Shown: positions 30,879 through 38,341 of the stretch, in pieces
Layout of the letters: every line of letters begins with the position of its first letter
How positions within the stretch are numbered: the stretch's first letter is position 1
From: Vicinamibacterales bacterium
GTDB taxonomy: Bacteria > Acidobacteriota > Vicinamibacteria > Vicinamibacterales > UBA2999
DNA length: 44,084 nucleotides
Assembly: GCA_030680175.1 (NCBI GenBank)
Contig: JAUXWO010000065.1
Span: forward strand, 1 to 44,084
Direction of reading: 5' to 3'
Notes under the pieces: generated by a model
What the model was told of the DNA's origin: nothing
Databases searched by the model: none
Seen by the model: only the letters and a program-made list of their open reading frames with translations
Translations under genes and position numbers: made by a program

Positions 30879-31625
30879 CTAGCCCACCTCGACGGCGCTC
30901 GGCCCCGGCGCGTCCCGTTCGAGCCGCCGGGCCGGCACGCCGACGTACACCCCGCCGGGCGCGAGCACCGAGTGCTTCGGCACGACGCTGAGCGCGCCGA
31001 TCTGGCAGCCCGCGCCGGCGTCGACGCCGATGCCGACCATGCTGCCGAGCCCCACCGTGACACCGCGCCCCAGCCGCACGCGGCCCGTCTTGACGAACCC
31101 GCCCTCGACGGTATGCCCCGACAGATGGACGTTCTCACCGATGACGACGCCATCGCCGAACTCGAGCATGTTGTGATCGGAGATGGAGAGGCTGTTGATG
31201 TAGACCCCCTTGCCGATGCGCGCGCCGTTCAGCCGGAGGTACCAGGTCCACAGAGGCGAGCTGCGGAAGACGGTGCCGACCAGCACGCGTACCATGTGGG
31301 TGGACATCATGTAGCGCGACCACTTGAGCAGCGGCCATTCGAGGTCGGCCAGACGCCAGGCGGCGGCGTCCGCCGTCCGCCACCCGAGGATCCGGGTGGA
31401 CCAGGCCGACAGGAGGATCAGCGCGACGGCAAACACGAGATACGCCGGCACCAGCGACATCGCGATGATGGCCGGCTCGATCACCGACTCCTGGGACCGC
31501 GTCAGCGGCCAGTGCTGGATGAACGACCAGAACAGGAACGCGGGCAGCACCGCGAAGCCGAAGACCAGGCTCTGAACGATGAAGATGGACAGGATGGTCC
31601 AGACCACGCGCCCGATGCGTGCCAT
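30879..31625 (-). CDS. Membrane-linked hexapeptide-repeat acyltransferase-like protein
   Basis: The 248-residue protein has two N-terminal membrane helices (IFIVQSLVFGFAVLPAFLF and PAIIAMSLVPAYLVFAVALILLSAW). Its C-terminal half is a left-handed beta-helix of hexapeptide repeats (ARIGKGVYINSLSISDHNMLEFGDGVVIGENVHLSGHTVEGG, in parts) ending in GVYVGVPARRLERD. This layout resembles the C-terminal part of large NRPS-terminal membrane proteins and lipid or polysaccharide acetyltransferases. The acceptor is unknown. A GAGGGGAGG ribosome site precedes the ATG. It is divergent from the alpha/beta hydrolase. Confidence 0.8.
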   Translation of the reverse strand: MARIGRVVWTILSIFIVQSLVFGFAVLPAFLFWSFIQHWPLTRSQESVIEPAIIAMSLVPAYLVFAVALILLSAWSTRILGWRTADAAAWRLADLEWPLLKWSRYMMSTHMVRVLVGTVFRSSPLWTWYLRLNGARIGKGVYINSLSISDHNMLEFGDGVVIGENVHLSGHTVEGGFVKTGRVRLGRGVTVGLGSMVGIGVDAGAGCQIGALSVVPKHSVLAPGGVYVGVPARRLERDAPGPSAVEVG

Positions 31626-31709
31626 GCGCCGCCTCCCCTCGATGATGGCGCACCGGCTGGTGCGCGCCCACTCACGCTACTGCATTGCGCCTCCGAACGG
31701 TAGACCGGC

Positions 31710-31715
31710 TACCAT
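31710..31715 (+). promoter_or_regulatory. TACCAT 6 nt before the hydrolase ATG
   Basis: TACCAT, six bases (GAAGGC), then ATG at 31722: the TANNNT-N6-start spacing of leaderless messages. The GAAGG could instead be a weak ribosome site. Confidence 0.4.
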
Positions 31716-31721
31716 GAAGGC

Positions 31722-32498
31722 ATGTCCGCACCGGCGTCCGGGACGGCGCCCTCACTGACCCTCACCGGGGACGGTCCGCCGCTGCTCCTGCTCCCCGGCC
31801 TCGACGGCACGGGCCTCCTGTTCTACCGCCAGGTCCCGCTGCTCGCCGCGCGCTACCGCGTGGGCACCCTGCGCCTGCCCGACCACGCGTCCTCGATGGG
31901 GGCGCTCGTGGCCCTGGTGCGGGAGGCCGTCCGGACGCTCGCGCCCGCCGGCGAGCCCGTCACGCTCGTGGGCGAGTCGTTCGGCGGCGCCCTGGCCCTG
32001 AGTTACGCGGTCGAGCATCCGGGCACGGTGGGGCGCCTCGTCATCCTGAACTCGTTCCCGCACTTCGGCCCCCAGGCACGGCTGTGGCTCGGGTATCACG
32101 TCCTGCGTGCCACGCCGTGGGGCGTGATGCGGATCGTCCGCCAGCTCACGGCATGGCGGATGCACTCGCGCCACACGGGGCGCGACGAGATCCAGCGGTT
32201 CCACGCCCTCATGCGCGCGACGACGCGCGACGGCTATCTCGGACGGCTGGCCCTGCTGCGGACGTACGACGTGCGCGACCGGCTCGGCGCCCTGAACGTG
32301 CCCGTGCTCTTCCTGGCCGCCGACCAGGACCATCTCGTGCCGTCGGTGGCGCAGGCGCGGCTCATGGCGAGCCTCACGCCCGGATCGACCGTCCGTGTGC
32401 TCGCCGGGCACGGGCACATCTGCCTGATCGCACCCGACCTCAACCTGAGCGACGTCATCGACGAGTGGGTCGCCACGTCCCCGCCGCCCTCCTCCTAG
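31722..32498 (+). CDS. Alpha/beta hydrolase
   Basis: The 258-residue serine hydrolase has the oxyanion region LLLLPGLDGTGLLF and the nucleophile elbow GESFGG (S86). An Asp is supplied by FLAADQDHLVP and the His by LAGHGHICLIAP near the C-terminus. No signal peptide is visible. The substrate is unknown; esterases and thioesterases share this pattern. Its TAG stop codon (32496-32498) is part of the CTAG that begins the compound hairpin element. Confidence 0.88.
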   Translation: MSAPASGTAPSLTLTGDGPPLLLLPGLDGTGLLFYRQVPLLAARYRVGTLRLPDHASSMGALVALVREAVRTLAPAGEPVTLVGESFGGALALSYAVEHPGTVGRLVILNSFPHFGPQARLWLGYHVLRATPWGVMRIVRQLTAWRMHSRHTGRDEIQRFHALMRATTRDGYLGRLALLRTYDVRDRLGALNVPVLFLAADQDHLVPSVAQARLMASLTPGSTVRVLAGHGHICLIAPDLNLSDVIDEWVATSPPPSS

Positions 32499-32553
32499 TG
32501 GACTGTATCGACCATGTGTTCCCAGTCCGAACTCCCGATCGGACAGGGATTCC

Positions 32554-32576
32554 GGGCCGTTCCTACGGAACGGCCC
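32554..32576. repeat. Hairpin of element unit A
   Basis: A perfect 10-bp stem GGGCCGTTCC/GGAACGGCCC with loop TAC is followed by CCCTT on the plus strand. It occupies positions 56-78 of the 103-nt unit interior. Confidence 0.9.
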
Positions 32577-32593
32577 CCTTCGATATCGACCAT

Positions 32594-32613
32594 ACACTCC
32601 ACTAGTGGAGTGT
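32594..32613. repeat. Perfect 20-bp palindrome at the unit junction
   Basis: ACACTCCACT followed by its exact complement-reverse AGTGGAGTGT, centred on CTAG (32602-32605). It is formed by the abutting ends of the two units and could also be a dimer-binding operator. Confidence 0.9.
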
Positions 32614-32630
32614 TGTTGACGATTTACTAC

Positions 32631-32653
32631 CGGGCCGCCCGTTGGGCGGCCCG
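32631..32653. repeat. Hairpin of element unit B
   Basis: A perfect 10-bp stem CGGGCCGCCC/GGGCGGCCCG with loop GTT. When unit B is reversed it occupies the same interior positions 56-78 as the hairpin of unit A, but five of its ten pairs differ, all with pairing preserved. Confidence 0.9.
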
Positions 32654-32721
32654 CGGAATCGCGGTTGAGCAGAGGCGCCGGTATTACCACTTCAGTCGAT
32701 ACACTCCACTAGGTCCGTCCC

Positions 32722-34161
32722 ATGCATCATGAGCTCCTGACGCGCGCGCGCGATCTCGCGGTGGCCCATCTGGATCAGGCCCCCGGCCGTCACGTGGGCG
32801 CGCGCGCCACCCGCGCCTCCCTCGCCGAGGCCCTGGGCGGGCCGCTGCCCGAGACGGGCGCCGCGCCGCTCGACGTGCTGACCGCCCTCGCCCGTTCAGC
32901 GGCGCCGGGGCTGGTCGCCACCGTCGGGCCGCGCTACTTCGGGTTCGTCACCGGCGGCGCGCTGCCCGCCACGGTCGCCGCGGACTGGCTCGCCAGCGCC
33001 TGGGACCAGAACGGCGCGCTCTACGTGATGTCACCGGCCGTCGCCGTGCTCGAAGACATCGTGCAGGAGTGGCTGGTGACGCTGCTCGGCCTGCCCGCCT
33101 CCGCGAGCGTCGGCTTCGTGACGGGCTGCCACATGGCCAACTTCACGTGCCTGGCCGCCGCGCGGCACGAGGTCCTCCGCCGCGCCGGCTGGAACGTCGA
33201 GGCCGAGGGCCTGCAGCGCGCGCCCCGCCTCCGCGTGATCGCCGGGGCGCACGCGCACGTCTCGTTGATCGGGGCGCTGCGCCTCCTCGGCATCGGCACC
33301 GCCGAGCTGCGTGTGGTGCCGGTGGACGATCAGGGACGGATGCTCGCGAGCGAGGCGCGCGCGGCGCTCGCCGAGGCAGAGGCCCCGACGATCCTCTGCG
33401 CCCAGGCCGGCAACGTCAGCAGCGGCGCCAGCGACCCGGTCGCCGATCTCGTCGCCGCCGCGCACGACCGCGGCGCCTGGGTCCACGTGGACGGCGCGTT
33501 CGGCCTCTGGGCCGCGGCCGTGCCCGAACTCCGCCAGCAGGTGGCCGGCGTCGAGGAGGCCGACTCCTGGGCCACCGACGCGCACAAGTGGCTCAACGTG
33601 CCCTACGACTCCGGCCTGGCGATCGTCGCCGATCCGGCGCCGCACCGTGCGGCGATGAGCCTGCATGCGTCGTACCTCGTGCGGGGCGACGAGGAGGAGC
33701 GTGTGGGCATGGACTGGGTGCCCGAGTCGTCGCGGCGCGCGCGGGTGCTGCCGATCTACGCGGCGCTCCGCACGCTCGGCCGCGCGGGCGTGGCGGATCT
33801 CGTACGCCGGAACGTCGCCCTGGCGCAGCGCATGGCTGCAGCGCTCGGCGCCGCGGACGGCGTCCGCATCCTGAACGAGGTCGTGCTGAACCAGGTGCTC
33901 GTGCAGTTCATCGGGACCGCGTCGCAGTCCGACGATGCGACGACGCGCGCGGTGATCGCGCGCGTCCAGGAGGAGGGCACGTGCTGGGCGGGCGGCGCCT
34001 CCTGGCACGGCCGCGAGGTGATGCGGATCTCGGTATCGAACTGGTCCACCACGCCCGACGACATCGACGCCTCGGCGGCCGCCATCCTCGCAGCCTATCG
34101 TGACGCCGTCACCGCTACGGACGCTTCGGCGGAGGCGGCCCCGGACGGTACTCGAGCCTGA
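32722..34161 (+). CDS. Pyridoxal-phosphate-dependent decarboxylase family protein
   Basis: The 479-residue protein is a group II amino-acid decarboxylase-type enzyme. Visible features are GPRYFGFVTGGALPATVAADWLASAWDQN, the cofactor-binding GFVTGCHMANFTCLAAAR, the Asp in WVHVDGAFGLWAA, and the Schiff-base lysine K289 in TDAHKWLNVPYD. The family decarboxylates aromatic amino acids, glutamate or related acids. The substrate cannot be read from the sequence, and the usual GGTEAN motif is GCHMAN here. The gene begins directly after the compound hairpin element and its last 47 bp overlap the convergent exported-protein gene. Confidence 0.92.
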   Translation: MHHELLTRARDLAVAHLDQAPGRHVGARATRASLAEALGGPLPETGAAPLDVLTALARSAAPGLVATVGPRYFGFVTGGALPATVAADWLASAWDQNGALYVMSPAVAVLEDIVQEWLVTLLGLPASASVGFVTGCHMANFTCLAAARHEVLRRAGWNVEAEGLQRAPRLRVIAGAHAHVSLIGALRLLGIGTAELRVVPVDDQGRMLASEARAALAEAEAPTILCAQAGNVSSGASDPVADLVAAAHDRGAWVHVDGAFGLWAAAVPELRQQVAGVEEADSWATDAHKWLNVPYDSGLAIVADPAPHRAAMSLHASYLVRGDEEERVGMDWVPESSRRARVLPIYAALRTLGRAGVADLVRRNVALAQRMAAALGAADGVRILNEVVLNQVLVQFIGTASQSDDATTRAVIARVQEEGTCWAGGASWHGREVMRISVSNWSTTPDDIDASAAAILAAYRDAVTATDASAEAAPDGTRA

Positions 34162-34795
34162 CGTTGCTGATCGTGGCGACGGGACGGCCCGGCGAGCTGT
34201 AGAGGTCGGTGCCGTCGGGCCGGATGACGGTGAGCTTCTCGCCGAGGATGCTCACCTCGGTGACGCCGGCCGGCAGGTCCATCGCAATCGACTCGACGCC
34301 GCTCGGCGCCACGGCCTTGACGCCGCCGGGACCCGCGCCCCCGCCAATGCGATCGAACAGGTCCCGCTCGCCGCGGAACTCGCTCTCGATCACCGCGCGC
34401 CGCACCAGCGTGTTGTCCAGCGTCAGCACGCCGATCGACGCGGTGTAGCGGCGGAAGGCCCTCCCTGCACGCGCCAGGTCCTCCGAGTAGGTGTGCCGGT
34501 TGTGGAGGTCGAACATGAGGCGCGCGGTGCCCCGATGCGGCGGCACGGTCACGATGATCCCGTCCTTCGGATCCGCGGCGGTCAGGACATCGCAGAAGAC
34601 GCGCTGGGTCGTTACGCCCGCACCGAGTTCCGAGGGGCACTGCACGGTGGCCGCCACCGTCGTGAGCCCCTGGGGGGCCGGCGCCTTCTTCGTGGGCGCC
34701 GCCTTCTTTGGAGGCGGCCGGCGCGTCTGCGCGTCGAGGGGGAGGCTGGGACCGGCGAGGAGCAGGCCCAGCAGGACCGTCATCAGCACCCGCAT
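34115..34795 (-). CDS. Exported protein of unknown function
   Basis: The 226-residue protein has a signal peptide (MRVLMTVLLGLLLAGPSLPLDAQ) and a basic Pro/Lys linker (RRPPPKKAAPTKKAPAPQ). A beta-rich domain with VQCPSELGAGVTTQRVFCDVL, FDLHNRHTY and a late VATISNVRLEYRPG strand completes it. Two cysteines (CPS and FCDV) may form a disulfide. I do not recognise the family. It ends in PGPPPPKRP, encoded inside the region that overlaps the decarboxylase gene by 47 bp. TGTAAT lies 9 nt before the ATG. It precedes nothing on its strand that it clearly works with. Confidence 0.75.
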   Translation of the reverse strand: MRVLMTVLLGLLLAGPSLPLDAQTRRPPPKKAAPTKKAPAPQGLTTVAATVQCPSELGAGVTTQRVFCDVLTAADPKDGIIVTVPPHRGTARLMFDLHNRHTYSEDLARAGRAFRRYTASIGVLTLDNTLVRRAVIESEFRGERDLFDRIGGGAGPGGVKAVAPSGVESIAMDLPAGVTEVSILGEKLTVIRPDGTDLYSSPGRPVATISNVRLEYRPGPPPPKRP

Positions 34796-34820
34796 GCCCC
34801 TGAGATTACAGGACGGCGGC

Positions 34821-35426
34821 CTATTCGTCGAGGCAGGAGGCGGTGAGCGGCGGCGCCTGCATCGCCAGGTCCACGCCGGGCGCGCGGTGCTTGAGCAGCT
34901 CGAGGAACTCCATGCGCGTGCGGCCCTGGTCGCGGAAGGCCCCCAGCATCGCGGACGTGATGGTGTAGGAATTCTGCTTCTCGACCCCGCGCATGGCCAT
35001 GCAGAGGTGCGTGCCCTCGCAGACCACGGCCACGCCGAGGGGGTTGATCTTCTCGCGGATCGTCTCGGCGATCTGGTTCGTCATGCGCTCCTGGAGCTGG
35101 AGCCGCCGCGCGAAGATATCGACGAGTCTCGGGATCTTGCTGAGGCCGATCACCTTGCCGTTCGGGATGTAGGCGACATGGCACTTGCCGAAGAACGGCA
35201 GCAGGTGGTGCTCGCACATGCTGTAGAAGTCGATGTCGCGGACGATCACCATCTCGCTATAATCGACGCTGAACAGCGCGCCGTTCAGCACATCGTCGAT
35301 GTTCGCCCGGTAGCCGCTGGTGAGGAACGCGAGGGCCTTCTCGACGCGCTGGGGCGTCTTCAGGAGCCCCTCGCGCGACGGATCTTCACCCAGTTCGATC
35401 AGCAGTCGACCAATGAGATCCTGCAT
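34821..35426 (-). CDS. folE: GTP cyclohydrolase I
   Basis: The 201-residue enzyme converts GTP to dihydroneopterin triphosphate, the first step to folate and pterins. The zinc ligands are visible: C71 and H74 ([20 protein letters not shown]) and C142 ([18 protein letters not shown]). Core segments [22 protein letters not shown] and [27 protein letters not shown] fit type I FolE. The ATG at 35426 matches the family N-terminus and lies exactly 6 nt after TACAAT with no ribosome site, so the message is probably leaderless. Its 5' end overlaps the start of the divergent TPR gene by 14 bp if the latter starts at 35413. Confidence 0.97.
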   Translation of the reverse strand: MQDLIGRLLIELGEDPSREGLLKTPQRVEKALAFLTSGYRANIDDVLNGALFSVDYSEMVIVRDIDFYSMCEHHLLPFFGKCHVAYIPNGKVIGLSKIPRLVDIFARRLQLQERMTNQIAETIREKINPLGVAVVCEGTHLCMAMRGVEKQNSYTITSAMLGAFRDQGRTRMEFLELLKHRAPGVDLAMQAPPLTASCLDE

Positions 35427-36219
35427 CTGCGTATTGTATATCGCGCTTTCCGGCGCGCTTGCGGGCGTGGCCGATGCGAGCATGACTCCTCCAGCGGTGG
35501 CGCCGGCCCTCGTGCGGGTTCCACCGGCTCTCTCCTTGGATGCGCAACCGGCGGCCGAGGATCCCGACGCCCTGTATGCCGACCGCGAAACGCCCGCGAG
35601 CGCGACGCGGGCCGTGGCCTTGTGGGAGGCGCGCGTGGCGGCGGCGCCCGCGGATATCGAGGCGGGCTGGAAGCTGGCGCGCGGACGGTACTGGCTGGGC
35701 ACGAACGGCCCGGGCACGAGCGACGAGAAGAAGCGGATGCTCGAGGCGGGCATGGCCGCCGCGCGGCACGTCATCACCCAGGCGCCGGCGCGGCCTGAAG
35801 GCCACTTCTGGCTGGCCGCGAACATGGGTGCGCTCGCCGAGGCGCACGGCCTGCGCCAGGGCATCCGGTATCGCGGGGGAATCAAGAGCGCGCTCGAGAC
35901 GGTGCTCCGCCTCGATCCCGGCTACCTCGATGGATCCGCGGACCGGGCGCTGGGGCGCTGGTACTTCAAGGTGCCCGGACTCTTCGGTGGCAGCAACCGG
36001 CGCTCGGAGGAGCACCTGCGGAAGGCCCTCGCCTACAACCCGGACAGCGTGATCACGCGCCTGTTCCTGGCAGAGACGCTCGTGGACCTCGATCGGCGCG
36101 ACGAGGCGCGGCGGGAACTGGAGGCGGCGATCGCCGCCCCCCTCGATCCCGACTGGGCTCCGGAAGACCGCGTGTTCAAGGCGCAGGCGGCGGCCCTGCT
36201 CACGCGGCTGTCCCGGTAG
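35413..36219 (+). CDS. TPR-like protein, probably exported
   Basis: The 268-residue protein (from the ATG at 35413) begins with a good signal peptide, [22 protein letters not shown]. It continues with TPR-like helices: [75 protein letters not shown] (in parts). Start choice is uncertain: 35413 overlaps the divergent folE start, while GTG 35467 or ATG 35482 would suit the -10 at 35432 but would lose the signal peptide. The role is unknown. The convergent hydroxyacyl-CoA dehydrogenase gene ends 3 bp beyond its stop. Confidence 0.75.
   Translation: MRSCICVLYIALSGALAGVADASMTPPAVAPALVRVPPALSLDAQPAAEDPDALYADRETPASATRAVALWEARVAAAPADIEAGWKLARGRYWLGTNGPGTSDEKKRMLEAGMAAARHVITQAPARPEGHFWLAANMGALAEAHGLRQGIRYRGGIKSALETVLRLDPGYLDGSADRALGRWYFKVPGLFGGSNRRSEEHLRKALAYNPDSVITRLFLAETLVDLDRRDEARRELEAAIAAPLDPDWAPEDRVFKAQAAALLTRLSR
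35432..35438. promoter_or_regulatory. Overlapping divergent -10 elements (TATTGTA) at folE
   Basis: The minus strand reads TACAAT (35438-35433), then six bases, then the folE ATG. The plus strand reads TATTGT (35432-35437), which would start near 35444 and serve GTG 35467 or ATG 35482 of the TPR gene. The two starts would be 18 bp apart. Confidence 0.5.
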
Positions 36220-36222
36220 GCC

Positions 36223-37080
36223 CTACTTCTTCGCGTAGTCGTAGAAGCCCTTGCCGGACTTCTTGCCCAGATAGCCCGCCAGCACCATGCGCTTCAGCAG
36301 CGGCGGCGGCGCGAAGCGGGTCTCGCGGAACTCCTCGAACATGATGTTCGCGATGTAGTACGTCGTGTCCAGCCCGACGAAGTCCAGCAGCGTGAACGGC
36401 CCCATCGGGTAGCCGCACCCGAGCTTCATGCCCTGGTCGATGTCCTCGACCGTGCCGAGGCCCTCTTCGAGGCACCGGATCGCGTCGAGCAGGTACGGCA
36501 CGAGCAGCCGGTTGACGATGAAGCCGCCGCGGTCGGGCGCGGCAATCGGCTCCTTGCCGATCGCGCGCGAGAAGGCGAAGAGCGCATCGTACGTCTCCTG
36601 GCTCGTCGGCAGCGCGCGGATCACCTCGACCAGCTTCATCAGCGGCACGGGGTTGAAGAAGTGCAGGCCCGCCACCTTGTCGGGCCGCCCGGTCGCCGCA
36701 GCCAGTTCCGTCACGCACAGCGACGAGGTGTTCGAGGCGATCAGGCAGTGGGCCCCGACCACCGCCTCGACCTGCGCGTAGGCCTTCCGCTTCTCCTCGA
36801 CGTTCTCGATGATGGCTTCGATGACGAGGTCGCACGCCTTCAGGTCCGCGTAGCGGGTCGTCCCGATCAGCTGGCCGAGGATGCGGTCGCGTTCCTCCGC
36901 GGTCATCTTGCCCTTCTCGACGCCGCCGGCGAGGAACTTCTCGATGCGGGCCATCCCCTTCTGCAGGAAGGTCTCGTTGACCTCGAGCACGTAGGTCTTG
37001 AAGCCCGCGGCCGCCGAGATCTGGGCGATGCCCGATCCCATCAGGCCGCACCCCAGCACACCAACCGTCTTGATCGCCAT
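36223..37080 (-). CDS. hbd: 3-hydroxybutyryl-CoA dehydrogenase
   Basis: The 285-residue NAD(P)-dependent enzyme interconverts 3-hydroxyacyl-CoA and 3-oxoacyl-CoA. The Rossmann motif is GVLGCGLMGSGIAQ (residues ~7-20). The catalytic region IASNTSSLCVTELA and GLHFFNPVPLMKLVEVI (catalytic His) follow, with the C-terminal dimer domain DRGGFIVNRLLVPYLLDAIRCLEEG and a final KKSGKGFYDY. The ATG overlaps the thiolase stop (ATGA), so the two form a coupled pair making or using acetoacetyl-CoA/3-hydroxybutyryl-CoA. Confidence 0.96.
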   Translation of the reverse strand: MAIKTVGVLGCGLMGSGIAQISAAAGFKTYVLEVNETFLQKGMARIEKFLAGGVEKGKMTAEERDRILGQLIGTTRYADLKACDLVIEAIIENVEEKRKAYAQVEAVVGAHCLIASNTSSLCVTELAAATGRPDKVAGLHFFNPVPLMKLVEVIRALPTSQETYDALFAFSRAIGKEPIAAPDRGGFIVNRLLVPYLLDAIRCLEEGLGTVEDIDQGMKLGCGYPMGPFTLLDFVGLDTTYYIANIMFEEFRETRFAPPPLLKRMVLAGYLGKKSGKGFYDYAKK

Positions 37081-38261
37081 CAGAGCGCCTCCACAATCAT
37101 CGCGATGCCCTGGCCGCCGCCGATGCAGGCAGAAGCCACTCCGTACTGCTTGCCGCGCCGCCGCAGCTCCATCAGCAGCGTCAGCACGAGGCGCGCGCCG
37201 CTGGCGCCGAGCGGATGCCCGAGCGCGATGGCGCCGCCGTTGACGTTCACCCGGTCGCGGTCGAGCCCGAGTTCCTTCTCGCACGCCAGGTACTGCGCGG
37301 CGAACGCCTCGTTGATCTCGATGAGATCGAGCTGCCCGATCGACATCCCGGCCGTGTCGAGCGCCTTGCGGATGGACGGGACCGGCCCCATGCCCATCAG
37401 CGAGGGTTCGACGCCCACCGTCGCCCACGACACGATCCGGCCCATCGGCGCGAGGTTCCGCGCCTTCACCGACGCCTCGCCCGCCAGCACCAGCGCCGCG
37501 GCACCATCGACGATGCCGCTCGCGTTGCCGGCCGTGACCACGCCGTCCTTCTTGAAGACGGCGGGCAGCTTGGCCAGGATCGCCATCGTCGTGTCGGGCC
37601 GCAGGTGATCGTCGCGGTCCACGACGGTCACGCCCTTGCGCGTCTTGATCTCCACCGGTACCACCTCTTCGGCGAGGCGGCCCGACGTCCACGCCGCATC
37701 GGCGAGCTGCTGGCTCCGGAGCGCGAAGGCGTCCGACTCCTCGCGCGTGATGCCGTACTTCTCGGCGCAGTTCTCGGCGGTGACGGCCATCGAGCACCCC
37801 GAGTACGGGTCGTTGAGGCCTTCCCAGAGCCAGTCCTCGAGCGCGCCCTGCCCGAGCTTGAGCCCCGAGCGGAGGCCGCGGATGATGTGCGGCACCTGGC
37901 TCATGTTCTCCATGCCGCCGGCCAGCACCATGCCGGCCTCGTCGAGCCGGATGTGCTGCGCGCCGCTCAGCACGGCCTGGATGCCCGAGCCGCAGAGCCG
38001 GTTCAGCGTCAGGGCGGGGACCTCGATCGGGAGCCCCGCCTTCAGGCCCACGTGGCGGGCGCCGTAGTGCGCGTCCACGCTGCTCTGCTGCACGTTGCCG
38101 AAGATCACGTGGTCGATCGCGGCCGGGTCCGTCCCGGTACGCGCCAGCGCGCCACGCGAGGCAATGGCCCCCAGTTCGATGGCCGAGAGATCCTTGAGGG
38201 CGCCGACATAGTCGGTCATCGGGGTCCGCGCCCCGCCAATGATGAAGACATCGTTCGGCAT
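37080..38261 (-). CDS. Acetyl-CoA acetyltransferase (thiolase)
   Basis: The 393-residue enzyme has the classic thiolase residues: nucleophile C90 (NRLCGSGIQAV), H349 (GHPLGASGAR) and C379 (CIGGGQG), at nearly the same numbers as biosynthetic thiolases. It condenses two acetyl-CoA or cleaves 3-oxoacyl-CoA. It is upstream of, and coupled to, hbd. The 80-bp gap before it holds two heptamer arrays. Confidence 0.96.
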   Translation of the reverse strand: MPNDVFIIGGARTPMTDYVGALKDLSAIELGAIASRGALARTGTDPAAIDHVIFGNVQQSSVDAHYGARHVGLKAGLPIEVPALTLNRLCGSGIQAVLSGAQHIRLDEAGMVLAGGMENMSQVPHIIRGLRSGLKLGQGALEDWLWEGLNDPYSGCSMAVTAENCAEKYGITREESDAFALRSQQLADAAWTSGRLAEEVVPVEIKTRKGVTVVDRDDHLRPDTTMAILAKLPAVFKKDGVVTAGNASGIVDGAAALVLAGEASVKARNLAPMGRIVSWATVGVEPSLMGMGPVPSIRKALDTAGMSIGQLDLIEINEAFAAQYLACEKELGLDRDRVNVNGGAIALGHPLGASGARLVLTLLMELRRRGKQYGVASACIGGGQGIAMIVEAL

Positions 38262-38270
38262 GTTCAGTCC

Positions 38271-38334
38271 TTCACTGTTCGCTATTCGCTGTTCGCGGTT
38301 CGAGGTCAATCTGCAATCTGCGATCTGCAATTCT
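38271..38334. repeat. Two heptamer arrays with different words (TTCGCTN and CAATCTG)
   Basis: TTCACTG, TTCGCTA, TTCGCTG, TTCGCGG and TTCGAGG (38271-38305) are followed after one base by CAATCTG, CAATCTG, CGATCTG and CAATTCT (38307-38334). Together they fill most of the gap between the isopropylmalate dehydrogenase-like gene and the thiolase. The first word is the same as that after the radical SAM gene 16 kb away. Confidence 0.88.
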
Positions 38335-38341
38335 TTACAGG

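Larger units (their letters stand above)
32495..32712. mobile_element. Compound MITE/REPIN-like element: two inverted 107-bp units
   Basis: The element fills the gap between the hydrolase and the decarboxylase. CTAG occurs at 32495, 32602 and 32709, exactly 107 bp apart. Each unit is bounded by inverted copies of CTAGTGGASTGTAT. The outermost ends form an 18-bp inverted repeat with one mismatch (32494-32511 and 32696-32713), and the centre is a perfect 20-bp palindrome. Each unit has a 10-bp-stem, 3-nt-loop hairpin at the same offset once one unit is reversed. It has no coding capacity. CTAG could be a 4-bp target duplication of the YTAR type known for IS5-group elements; the mobilising transposase is not in the window. 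Three operator sites are an alternative reading. Confidence 0.75.
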
